Assembly: GCA_002898555.1 (NCBI GenBank)
Contig: BEHR01000025.1
Location: forward strand, 1-54,048
DNA from: a bacterium HR15
GTDB taxonomy: Bacteria; Armatimonadota; Fimbriimonadia; Fimbriimonadales; GBS-DC
Direction: 5' to 3'
DNA length: 54,048 bases
Part shown: positions 7,870 to 15,717 of the stretch, one piece after another
Position numbering within the stretch: the first letter of the stretch is position 1
How the letters are laid out: each line of letters opens with the position of its first letter
Made by a program: the position numbers and the translations under genes
Notes under the pieces: model-generated
Database searches by the model: none
What the model was told of the DNA's origin: nothing
The model's input: only the letters and a program-made list of their open reading frames with translations

Positions 7870-7898
7870 TTGACAAACGCGCATCGATGTGCTATAAT
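7870..7898 (+). promoter_or_regulatory. Consensus promoter of the dcw operon
   Basis: TTGACA (7870-7875) and TATAAT (7893-7898) are 17 bp apart, with an extended -10 TGC. Spacing and the CCCCTTGACAAA context match the promoter at 2683. Transcription should start near 7905, just before the GTGG repeats. Confidence 0.92.
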
Positions 7899-7906
7899 AT
7901 ATCCCA

Positions 7907-7950
7907 GTGGAGACTTGGTGGAGACTCAGTGGTAGATTGGTGGTAATTCG
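7907..7950 (+). promoter_or_regulatory. Four 11-bp direct repeats, probable MraZ operator
   Basis: GTGG occurs at 7907, 7918, 7929 and 7940, an exact 11-bp period. The units read GTGGAGACTTG, GTGGAGACTCA, GTGGTAGATTG and GTGGTAATTCG. They start at or just after the predicted transcription start and end 29 bp before mraZ. MraZ is known to repress its own operon by binding several closely spaced TGG-containing direct repeats near the promoter, so this is the natural operator. The link is inferred. Confidence 0.75.
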
Positions 7951-7978
7951 AGGCGCAGGCGTAGGTTGGTGAAGCGCG

Positions 7979-8422
7979 ATGGCGAAGTTTCAAGGCGGAA
8001 GCTACTACGCAGTAGATGACAAGGGGCGGATCGTGATTCCGATGCGCTTCCGCTCGATGCTGGGCGAGCGTTTCATCATCACGCGGGGTTTCGGCGGCTG
8101 CCTCTTTATCTTCACCAACGACCAATGGCAGCGACTGGGCGACAAGTTCGACGACGGCGCACTGTTCGACCCGCGCAAAATCCGCCTGCAGCGATTTTTA
8201 TACACGAACGCCGCAGAGGTCAACCCTGACAGTCAGGGGCGCGTCGCCATTCCACAGGAGCTGCGCGACTGGGCGCAGATTGAGCCGAACTCGGAAGTGC
8301 TGATCGCTGGGTGTGCAAACTGGATTGAAATCTGGAGCCGCGCGCGCTACGAGAGCATTATGCAAGCCGAGCTGGAGAACGGTGACGAATTGATGCAATT
8401 GGCAGTTGAGATGAATATCTGA
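7979..8422 (+). CDS. mraZ: Transcriptional regulator MraZ
   Basis: A 147-residue protein with two tandem AbrB/SpoVT-like half-barrels, each with the signature: DDKGRIVIPMRFRSML (residues about 14-29) and DSQGRVAIPQELRDWA (about 84-99). MraZ forms ring oligomers that bind direct repeats and repress the dcw operon. It is the first gene of the operon, directly after the 11-bp repeat operator, and ends 7 bp before rsmH. The Shine-Dalgarno site is weak (GGTGAAG), which may keep MraZ level low relative to the downstream genes. Confidence 0.95.
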   Translation: MAKFQGGSYYAVDDKGRIVIPMRFRSMLGERFIITRGFGGCLFIFTNDQWQRLGDKFDDGALFDPRKIRLQRFLYTNAAEVNPDSQGRVAIPQELRDWAQIEPNSEVLIAGCANWIEIWSRARYESIMQAELENGDELMQLAVEMNI

Positions 8423-8429
8423 GGTCGCC

Positions 8430-9362
8430 ATGCACAAGCCGGTGATGTTAGACGAGGTTATCCAATTGCTAAGCCCGCCACCGGGCGGGGTGGCGGTGGA
8501 CGGCACGGTGGGGGCGGGCGGGCACGCGCGTACCCTCGCCGAACGGTTGGGCCCCACCGGCACCCTCATCGCCATCGACCGCGACACGAGCATGCTGGAC
8601 CTTGCCTATCAAACCCTGCGCGACCTGCCTATCACGCTCCACATGGTGCATGGCGACTATCGAGACCTGCCCGCCATTCTGGATGAGCTGGGCATCCCCC
8701 AGGTGGACACCATCCTCATCGACATGGGGGTCTGCTCCGATCAGTTGGACGACCCGGAGCGCGGGTTAGCGTTCCGCTATGATGCGCCGCTCGATATGCG
8801 CCTGGACCGCTCCCAGAGCGAGACAGCGGCGCACCTGCTGCGGCGGGTATCAGTGGGGGAACTGGCACGCATCCTGCGTGATTATGGCGGCGAGCGGTGG
8901 GCAAACCCCATCGCGAAAGCCATTATCCGAAGGCGCGAAGCGGGGCGCATGAACACCACCGGCGACCTGGTCGCCGCTGTGCTGGAAGCCATCCCGCGCA
9001 AGTATCAGGAGAAGCGCATCCATCCCGCCACGCGCACCTTCCAAGCGATTCGAATCGCGGTCAACCGAGAGCTGGACCGGCTGCAGGAATCGCTGCAGGC
9101 AATTTGTGGCTGCCTGCGTATCGGCGGGCGCATCGTGGCGATTGCCTACCATTCGCTGGAAGATCGCGCAGTCAAGCACGCCTTTCGCGAGTTGAGCGTC
9201 CGTCAGCCGGTCCATGCACTGGCAACCAGCAAGATGCCGACCGCTACACGCCCAGTGCTGGAGGTGCTAACGCCCAAGCCACTGGAGCCGAGTGACGAAG
9301 AGATTTGTCAGAACCCGCGGGCGCGCAGTGCGAAACTACGCGCCGCGCAACGGATAGGATAA
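8430..9362 (+). CDS. rsmH: 16S rRNA (cytosine1402-N4)-methyltransferase
   Basis: A 310-residue SAM-dependent methyltransferase that modifies C1402 of 16S rRNA. DGTVGAGGHA (24-33) is the SAM-binding glycine-rich loop, followed by LIDMGVCSDQLDDPERGLAFRYDAPLDMRLD, the family-typical substrate segment, and IAYHSLEDRAVKHAF near the C-terminus. The length is that of the family. The gene is second in nearly all dcw clusters, as here, 7 bp after mraZ. The initiation region reads GAGGTCGCC-ATG. Confidence 0.96.
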   Translation: MHKPVMLDEVIQLLSPPPGGVAVDGTVGAGGHARTLAERLGPTGTLIAIDRDTSMLDLAYQTLRDLPITLHMVHGDYRDLPAILDELGIPQVDTILIDMGVCSDQLDDPERGLAFRYDAPLDMRLDRSQSETAAHLLRRVSVGELARILRDYGGERWANPIAKAIIRRREAGRMNTTGDLVAAVLEAIPRKYQEKRIHPATRTFQAIRIAVNRELDRLQESLQAICGCLRIGGRIVAIAYHSLEDRAVKHAFRELSVRQPVHALATSKMPTATRPVLEVLTPKPLEPSDEEICQNPRARSAKLRAAQRIG

Positions 9363-9414
9363 CGCAGGGGCAGATTTGTGAACCTGCCTTAGAGAGGGAC
9401 AAGGAGGTGCATGC

Positions 9415-9840
9415 ATGAAAACTTTACAGGAACCAGTATCAAGCAGGGTGCAAAGAGGAGCCTCGCTACCGCGCGTCGCTTCGGCACCAGCGCGCCCCGC
9501 ATCGCGCGCTCCTAAGCCTACACCCCACCCCGCTCGCCACTGGCTGATGGGCGCCGCATTACCGCTTTGCCTCTGTCTGGTTTTCATCAGCGTCCATCTG
9601 ACAGGGCTTGCCCTGCTCAACTGGGAGAGCGCACGCCGCGCATGGCTCGAAAAAGAGGCGCAGCGCATCCAACAACAGAATGAGGTGCTGCGCGCCCGCT
9701 TGAATGCCATTTCAGCGGAACCACTGGTGCGGCGCTGGGCAGAAGCGCAGGGCATGGTGCGTGCCGAGACCCAAGCGGTACAAACGATTCAATTGAGGCA
9801 AGCCGCAAGCAGCAAGTGGCAAATCGCACGCAATGAGTAG
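9415..9840 (+). CDS. ftsL: FtsL-like cell division protein
   Basis: A 141-residue bitopic membrane protein: a basic, proline-rich cytoplasmic N-terminus (1-42), one membrane segment (about 43-67, LMGAALPLCLCLVFISVHLTGLALL), then a periplasmic coiled coil (about 70-110, AWLEKEAQRIQQQNEVLRARL). The position between rsmH and the septal transpeptidase and the topology identify it as FtsL, a divisome scaffold; sequence conservation in this family is very low, so it is named mainly from context. AAGGAGG is 7 nt before the ATG. No separate FtsB gene is seen here. Confidence 0.8.
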   Translation: MKTLQEPVSSRVQRGASLPRVASAPARPASRAPKPTPHPARHWLMGAALPLCLCLVFISVHLTGLALLNWESARRAWLEKEAQRIQQQNEVLRARLNAISAEPLVRRWAEAQGMVRAETQAVQTIQLRQAASSKWQIARNE

Positions 9841-9876
9841 GGGAAGACTGTGTGTCTACCCCGCCCAAACGGTGTC

Positions 9877-9901
9877 AGGGCAGACCAAGCGGGTCTGCCC
9901 T
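9877..9901 (+). promoter_or_regulatory. Hairpin directly before the pbp2 ribosome site
   Basis: A perfect 10-bp stem (AGGGCAGACC, 9877-9886, with GGTCTGCCCT, 9892-9901) and 5-nt loop ends four bases before AGGAGG (9906-9911) of the following gene. With no T-run it is not a standard terminator. It may set mRNA processing or translation of the transpeptidase. Confidence 0.6.
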
Positions 9902-9918
9902 ATGCAGGAGGCGATTCA

Positions 9919-11736
9919 ATGAGGCATCGGAGAGCAGCTGTCCGAATAGCTACAGAGGCTCGCATTCGCGAGCAGGAACAGAAACGCCTGCTATGTGCGA
10001 GCGGGCTGCTCACACTGGGCGGAATGCTCATCATCGGGCGTCTGTTCAGCCTGCAAGTGCTTCAGGCGGACCAGATGCGCGAGGCGGCACGCATCCGACG
10101 CGAACGCACACGACCCCTGCTCGCGCGCCGCGGTGCCATCCTCGATCGCTGGGGACGACCACTCGCACAGACCGATTTCTATTATCACCTTGCAATAGAC
10201 CCACGCAGCGTGCGTGATCCCACTGCCGTCGCGCGTTGGCTCGCCAGCGGGCTGGGGCTACCAGTTGGACGGTTGGAAGCGATGATTCAGGAAGCACAGA
10301 CGCGCAACGCCCGCTACCTACGCATCGCTGCCTTCATCCCCCAACATCGTGCGGAACCGTTCCTGCAAAAATATCGCAAAACCCCTTTGCACCAGCGACC
10401 TGCCCTCCTCATGAAGGAGGTCATTCCCGCACGCGAGCTGCCCGAAGGTCGTCTCGCAGCGCAGGTAATCGGGCTAACTGCCCTGGAAGAGGATCGCGAG
10501 CAGGGCAACATGCTCAAACCGCTGTGTGGAGTGGAACTGACCCTGAATCGGCAGCTGCAGGGTGTCAACGGGCGCGAGGAAGGTGAAATCGCACCGGGCG
10601 GCTTGATTATCCCCGAAACGCTCGAAGTGCGTGTCCCACCCGTGGATGGTCAGTCGGTACGCCTGACTCTCGATGTCGCGATTCAAGAGGCAGTGGAGCA
10701 GGCACTGGACGAATTAGTGCAACGACACAAGCCGAAGGGCGCGCTCGCGCTGGTGCTGGATCCCCATACGGGCGAGATCCTCGCGCTTGCCAATCGCCCC
10801 ACTTTTGACCCGAACACGCGCAAGGGGCTGGAGCGCAGCATGGAACCTTTGCGCAACCGCGCCATCACCTTCTTGTATGAGCCGGGTTCCACTCTCAAAC
10901 CCATCACGATTGCGGCTGCCCTGGATCGGGGCATCATCCGACCAACAGACAGATTCGCCTGCAAAAACAACTTTGTAATCAATAAGAAACGCATCGGCTG
11001 TGTGGTGCATGGGCGTGGGCATGGGGTGCAAACGCCCGAAGCGGTGATCAAAAACTCGTGCAATGTTGCCTCCGCTCAGATTGGTTTGCGCATGGGGTTG
11101 GCGCGGCTCTACGATGGCATCCAACGGTTCCATTTGCTGGAGCCGACCGGCATCGAGCTGCCTGCGGAATGGACGGGTTGGACCGACCCACCCGACCGCA
11201 TCCGTTACGGGCGTGCGCTACGGGAGGCGAACCTTGCCTTCGGACAGGGCATATTCGTGACGCCACTCGCCCTCGCCGCTGCCTACGCGGTCTTCGCCAA
11301 CGAGGGACGCTGGGTACAACCGCATCTGCTTTATGGACGGAGTGACCTCCGAACCACTCAGGTGCTTCACCCTGAAACGGCGCGCTTGATCTTGCATGCA
11401 CTGGTGCGCGCTGTGGAGGAAGGCACAGGCACACGAGCGCGCCTTCCAGGCTACTGGATTGCGGGTAAGACAGGCACGGCGCAGAAGGCGATTCCGAAAC
11501 ATGGCTATGTGCGCGGCAAGTATATCGCCTCCTTTATCGGCATCCTGCCTGCCGATAACCCGCGCGCGGTGGTGATGGTGCTTGCCGACGAGCCTCAAAA
11601 CGGGTACTATGGAGGAGAGGTGGCGGCACCAACCTTCCGCCGAATCGCTCAGTTCCTTATCTGGTACTGGAAGATTCCTGCCTCGAACAGGTCCAACCTG
11701 TCAGACAAAGCTATTCGCTGGGGGAATCGCGCATGA
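9919..11736 (+). CDS. ftsI: Septal peptidoglycan transpeptidase (PBP2/FtsI type)
   Basis: A class B penicillin-binding protein of 605 residues. One membrane anchor (about 25-44) precedes the PBP dimerisation domain (RRGAILDRWGRPLAQT, about 70-86) and the transpeptidase domain. Active-site motifs are S324-T-L-K327, S380-C-N382 and the KTG in WIAGKTGTAQKA. No C-terminal PASTA domains are present. It cross-links septal peptidoglycan with FtsW. An open frame starts upstream at 9850, but ATG 9919 has AGGAGG 7 nt upstream and a normal basic N-terminus, so it is chosen. The stop overlaps the murE start (ATGA). Confidence 0.94.
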   Translation: MRHRRAAVRIATEARIREQEQKRLLCASGLLTLGGMLIIGRLFSLQVLQADQMREAARIRRERTRPLLARRGAILDRWGRPLAQTDFYYHLAIDPRSVRDPTAVARWLASGLGLPVGRLEAMIQEAQTRNARYLRIAAFIPQHRAEPFLQKYRKTPLHQRPALLMKEVIPARELPEGRLAAQVIGLTALEEDREQGNMLKPLCGVELTLNRQLQGVNGREEGEIAPGGLIIPETLEVRVPPVDGQSVRLTLDVAIQEAVEQALDELVQRHKPKGALALVLDPHTGEILALANRPTFDPNTRKGLERSMEPLRNRAITFLYEPGSTLKPITIAAALDRGIIRPTDRFACKNNFVINKKRIGCVVHGRGHGVQTPEAVIKNSCNVASAQIGLRMGLARLYDGIQRFHLLEPTGIELPAEWTGWTDPPDRIRYGRALREANLAFGQGIFVTPLALAAAYAVFANEGRWVQPHLLYGRSDLRTTQVLHPETARLILHALVRAVEEGTGTRARLPGYWIAGKTGTAQKAIPKHGYVRGKYIASFIGILPADNPRAVVMVLADEPQNGYYGGEVAAPTFRRIAQFLIWYWKIPASNRSNLSDKAIRWGNRA

Positions 11737-13286
11737 AGCCATTAAGTGAGTTGCTGCAGGGAATCGGGCTGCGCTGGACACTGCATCGGGATGCCAGCAT
11801 CCGGGGCATTCAGGTCGATTCGCGCCGCGTGCAGCAAGGGGACCTATTCGTCGCGCTAACGGGCGCACATCACGACGGGCACCACTTTTTATCGGATGCG
11901 CTTGCACGGGGCGCAGCTGCTTTGCTGGTGAGCAATACAGATGCCGTTCCTCCAGACACACCCGCCTGGGCATGGGTTGAGAATACGCGCGACGCGCTCT
12001 GGCGAATTGCGCAGCGGTTTTATGACGACCCCAGCCGCCAGTTGCTGGTGGTCGGCGTCACGGGCACGAACGGTAAGACGACCACCACCTATCTCATGCG
12101 CGCCATTTTCGAAACGGCAGGGCTGCCCTGTGCGTTGATTGGCACGCTGGGCGCACAACTACCCTGCTCGCCCACTTTATCTCCGCTCCCGAACGGGTCT
12201 GAACCATCCGACTCAACCGAATCGCTGTACACAGGGCTGACCACGCCGGAAACCTTCGAGATTCAGGCGATTCTGAAGCAAGCCGTCGAGCGCGGAGCAC
12301 GCGCCGCCGTGATGGAGGTTTCCTCGCACGCGCTCGATCAACGACGCGCCGACGGCGTCCGCTTCGACGCCGCCATTTTCACAAACCTGACGCAGGATCA
12401 TCTGGACTATCACCCTACGATGGAAGCCTACGCTCAGGCGAAACTGCGCCTGTTCACCGAGCTGGCGCGTCAATCGGGCAAGCCATTCCGCGCAATCATT
12501 AATCTCGATGCCGAGTGGGGCGCATGGTTTGCCGAACGCGCCGAGGGCGACCTCTGGACCTACGGCACACACCCTCACGCACGAGTCCGCGCCGAGCAGA
12601 TCCAATTGAATAAGGACGGCATCCAATTTATGGTTCACATTGCAGATAGAGAACCCTCGCTGCAGCCCACCAGATTCCCTGTCCAGATTCGCTTGAGTGC
12701 GCCCCACAATGTGCAGAACACGCTGGGAGCGGTGGCTGCCGCGCTCAGCCTCAGACTGCCTGTGGAAGCCATTCAGCAAGGGCTGTTGCGGGTGGAGCGC
12801 GTGCCGGGGCGATTCGAGCGCGTGCCCATCGATGCGCCCTTCGAAGTGATTGTTGACTATGCGCACACACCGGATGCACTTGCCCGATTGCTGCAGGCAG
12901 CGCGCATGCTCCAGCCATCGCGCCTCACCCTCTTGTTCGGCTGTGGGGGCGATCGCGACCCCACCAAACGCCCCAAAATGGGGGCAATCGCCGCTGAACT
13001 GGCTGACCGCGTCATCTTGACCTCGGATAACCCGCGCACAGAACCCCCGGAGCGCATCCTGCAGCAGATTCTGGAAGGCATCCCCGCCGAATGGCGCCAT
13101 AAGGTGGTTGCCGTTGAACCTGATCGACGCACGGCAATTGCCCTTGCTCTTCAGGAAGCCGTGCCAGGGGAAATCATCCTTTTGGCAGGTAAGGGGCACG
13201 AGGAGTACCAGATTATCGGTACCGTGAAGTTTCCCTTTAGCGATCGGCAAACCGTGTTGGAACTGATAGGAGCGAAGCGAGCATGA
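11733..13286 (+). CDS. murE: UDP-MurNAc-tripeptide synthetase
   Basis: Adds the third amino acid of the stem peptide (cytoplasm, ATP-dependent). 517 residues: an N-terminal UDP-binding domain with VDSRRVQQGDLFVALTG, central ATPase with GTNGKTTT (111-118), the substrate loop TGLTTPETFEIQ, MEVSSHALDQRR, FTNLTQDHLDYH, and a C-terminal domain with D432-N-P-R435. DNPR is the motif of meso-diaminopimelate-adding MurE enzymes, so mDAP is the likely residue, although relatives that use ornithine are known in some deep phyla. Overlaps ftsI by 4 bp and murF by 4 bp. Confidence 0.96.
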   Translation: MKPLSELLQGIGLRWTLHRDASIRGIQVDSRRVQQGDLFVALTGAHHDGHHFLSDALARGAAALLVSNTDAVPPDTPAWAWVENTRDALWRIAQRFYDDPSRQLLVVGVTGTNGKTTTTYLMRAIFETAGLPCALIGTLGAQLPCSPTLSPLPNGSEPSDSTESLYTGLTTPETFEIQAILKQAVERGARAAVMEVSSHALDQRRADGVRFDAAIFTNLTQDHLDYHPTMEAYAQAKLRLFTELARQSGKPFRAIINLDAEWGAWFAERAEGDLWTYGTHPHARVRAEQIQLNKDGIQFMVHIADREPSLQPTRFPVQIRLSAPHNVQNTLGAVAAALSLRLPVEAIQQGLLRVERVPGRFERVPIDAPFEVIVDYAHTPDALARLLQAARMLQPSRLTLLFGCGGDRDPTKRPKMGAIAAELADRVILTSDNPRTEPPERILQQILEGIPAEWRHKVVAVEPDRRTAIALALQEAVPGEIILLAGKGHEEYQIIGTVKFPFSDRQTVLELIGAKRA

Positions 13287-14689
13287 GACCACTGAACTTA
13301 CGCGAAGTTGCAGAGGCGTTGCGAACGGCATTACCTGTCTCCCTCACGGGGGAGGAGCAGGTGCGAGGCGTTACTACGGATAGCCGCACCGTCCAGCCAG
13401 GCGACCTGTTTTTTGCTCTGCGAGGCGAGCGCACCGACGGGCATCACTACCTGCAGGAGGTGTTTGCGAAGGGCGCGGTCGCTGCTGTCGTGGAGTATCT
13501 GCCTATCGGAGCGGAGGGCTTCCCCCTGCTGCGTGTGCCTTCCACCCTGCAGGCGTTGGGCACACTGGCACACCACTACCGCGCGACAATGCCCGACCTG
13601 ATTGTGGTCGGTATCACGGGCAGCACGGGCAAGACCAGCACACGCGCGATGGTCGCCACCGCGATCGAAGCGGGTTTCCCCAGCGCAGTCCACAGCAGCC
13701 CAGGCAACTTCAACACCGAGATCGGTGTGCCCCTCACTATTTTTGGGCTGGAACCGTATCACCGGGTGTTGGTGCAGGAGATGGCGATGCGCGGGCGCGG
13801 ACAAATTGCCTACCTCGCGGATATAGCTCGCCCCCAAATCGGGGTTATCACCCAGATTGGCTGGTCGCACATCGAGATGCTGGGCAGTCGTCAGGCAATT
13901 GCCGAAGCGAAGAGCGAGCTGCTCAAGGCGTTACCTGCTGATGGATTGGCAATCCTACCGCGCGATGATCGATTCTATGAGTTTCTGCGCGAACAAGCTC
14001 CCTGCCCCGTGTTGACCTTTGGGCGCAGTCCCGATTCGGACGCCTGTCTGGTGCAAACACGCCTTGCACCCCATAGCACCACAGGGCTGATCCGCCTGAA
14101 AAAGACCCTCCTCGACCAGTCTGACATGCTGGATGTGGAACTGGAATTGCCCTATCTGGGCGAACACCTATTGATGAACGCGACGATTGCTTTGCTTGTG
14201 GCTGCTGTGCTTGGCGTCGATCCTTACCGGGCAGCACGCGCGTTGGAGACCGTGCAACTGCCCGAGATGCGCATGGCGATCCAGCCACAGCCTGGTGGTT
14301 GGACATTGATCAACGACGCCTATAACGCGAACCCCGATTCGATGCGTGCCGCGCTGCAGGTGTTGCTCTATCAGGCGCCTGCGCAGCGACGCATCGCCAT
14401 TCTTGGCGACATGAAGGAACTGGGTCCCTACAGCATGCGCCTGCACTGGCAGCTGGGGCGTTGGCTCGCCACTCAGCCGATCGATTACCTGATTTTGGTT
14501 GGAACCGATGTGCTATGGACGGCGGCAGCCGCCAAGGAGGGCGGATATCCACCCCAGCGTGTGCTGCACTTCGAGAACCCTCTGAGTGCGGGCGAATGGC
14601 TCTGGCGCAATGTGCAGAAGGGCGACTGGGTCCTGCTCAAAGGCTCCCGCGCAATCGGTCTCGAGCGTCTAATGAGCGTGAAGGTGTGA
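13283..14689 (+). CDS. murF: UDP-MurNAc-tripeptide-D-Ala-D-Ala ligase
   Basis: Adds D-Ala-D-Ala to complete UDP-MurNAc-pentapeptide. 468 residues with the three Mur-ligase domains: N-terminal TDSRTVQPGDLFFALRGERTDGHHY, the ATP loop GITGSTGKTSTR (about 111-122), AMRGRGQIAYL, and C-terminal NDAYNANPDSMRAAL and ILGDMKELG, all typical of MurF. The ATG overlaps the murE stop by 4 bp, and the stop shares one base with the mraY start (TGATG), consistent with translational coupling. The D-Ala-D-Ala substrate would come from the Ddl half of the MurC-Ddl fusion encoded 5 kb downstream. Confidence 0.96.
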   Translation: MRPLNLREVAEALRTALPVSLTGEEQVRGVTTDSRTVQPGDLFFALRGERTDGHHYLQEVFAKGAVAAVVEYLPIGAEGFPLLRVPSTLQALGTLAHHYRATMPDLIVVGITGSTGKTSTRAMVATAIEAGFPSAVHSSPGNFNTEIGVPLTIFGLEPYHRVLVQEMAMRGRGQIAYLADIARPQIGVITQIGWSHIEMLGSRQAIAEAKSELLKALPADGLAILPRDDRFYEFLREQAPCPVLTFGRSPDSDACLVQTRLAPHSTTGLIRLKKTLLDQSDMLDVELELPYLGEHLLMNATIALLVAAVLGVDPYRAARALETVQLPEMRMAIQPQPGGWTLINDAYNANPDSMRAALQVLLYQAPAQRRIAILGDMKELGPYSMRLHWQLGRWLATQPIDYLILVGTDVLWTAAAAKEGGYPPQRVLHFENPLSAGEWLWRNVQKGDWVLLKGSRAIGLERLMSVKV

Positions 14690-15717
14690 TGGAAGTTCTC
14701 GTTCCCGCGCTTGTGGCGTTGGTTCTTGGCAAGCCCATTATCGGGGCGCTGGCGAAACTCAACATTCGTCAGACCATCTATGCCTACGCACCCGACACTC
14801 ATCGCGCGAAGGAGGGCACGCCCACGATGGGCGGGTTCATTATGCTATTTGCCGTCGCGGGCGGGCTACTTGCCCTGATACCCAGTGTCCAGGCTGCTCC
14901 TGCCCTGCTCCATATCCGCCACTTCCCCGTCGCTCTTTCACCGTTTGCTCTGCTTTTCAGCACAGCTCTGCTTTTTGCCCTGCTGGGCTTCGTGGACGAT
15001 TATCTTGTGCGTCGCTGGCTGGGGCGGCGCGGGCTGGAATGGAAGGTTAAACTCCTGCTCCAGTTTCTGGCAGCGGGCATCGCTCTCTATGCCATAGCAG
15101 ATATCCCACCCCAACTCTTGCGTGGTGAACTGCTGCCGCAGCCCCCTTCCCTACCCTCCGTCATGTGGGTATTTGGGCTGGTGTGGGTCGTTGCGTGGGT
15201 GAATGCGTTTAACCTGACTGACGGCTTGGATGGGCTGGCAGCGGGTTTAAGCGTAATCGCCTTTGGCGTGCTTGCTGCGATCGGTCGGGATGCGCTGAGC
15301 ATTATCACTGCCATGCTCTGGTGCGGCGCGGCACTGGGCTATCTCTGGTGGAACCTGCACCCAGCGCGCGTGTTTATGGGCGACACAGGTTCGATGGCGC
15401 TCGGCGCAACCTTCGGACTGATTACCTGGCGTGAGATCGCACTGGCACAATCCGTCGGGCAGGCCGGAAGATGGGCACCAGTCGAGTGGATGGCTCTTTG
15501 TGTGCTGATCGGTTTGGTGTTCGCGCTGGAGATGGTCTCGGTGGTGTTCCAGCTGAGCGCGGTGAAACTGCTGAAACGGCGCCTGTTCCGTGCCACGCCT
15601 ATCCATCATCACTTTGAACTGCTCGGTTGGCAGGAAAGCGAAATTGTGGGGCGGTTCTGGCTTGTGGGTGCGCTTGCGGGTCTAACCGCGTATACCTTAT
15701 CGGGAGGTATGCCATGA
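14689..15717 (+). CDS. mraY: Phospho-MurNAc-pentapeptide transferase
   Basis: Polytopic inner-membrane enzyme that moves phospho-MurNAc-pentapeptide to undecaprenyl phosphate, forming lipid I. 342 residues with about ten membrane segments. Family signatures are visible: RAKEGTPTMGGF, LGFVDDYLVRR (Asp pair), NAFNLTDGLDGLAAG, ARVFMGDTGSMALGA, and PIHHHFELLGWQE. The open frame extends upstream to 14461 inside murF, but ATG 14689 overlaps the murF stop (TGATG) and gives the expected N-terminus. The stop overlaps murD by 4 bp. Confidence 0.96.
   Translation: MEVLVPALVALVLGKPIIGALAKLNIRQTIYAYAPDTHRAKEGTPTMGGFIMLFAVAGGLLALIPSVQAAPALLHIRHFPVALSPFALLFSTALLFALLGFVDDYLVRRWLGRRGLEWKVKLLLQFLAAGIALYAIADIPPQLLRGELLPQPPSLPSVMWVFGLVWVVAWVNAFNLTDGLDGLAAGLSVIAFGVLAAIGRDALSIITAMLWCGAALGYLWWNLHPARVFMGDTGSMALGATFGLITWREIALAQSVGQAGRWAPVEWMALCVLIGLVFALEMVSVVFQLSAVKLLKRRLFRATPIHHHFELLGWQESEIVGRFWLVGALAGLTAYTLSGGMP

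Noticed and set aside
9850-9918. Upstream start for the transpeptidase
   Set aside because: No ribosome site there; the region encodes the hairpin, and ATG 9919 has AGGAGG at good distance.
12213-13331. 372-residue minus-strand frame opposite murE
   Set aside because: High-GC antisense shadow of a well-conserved essential gene.
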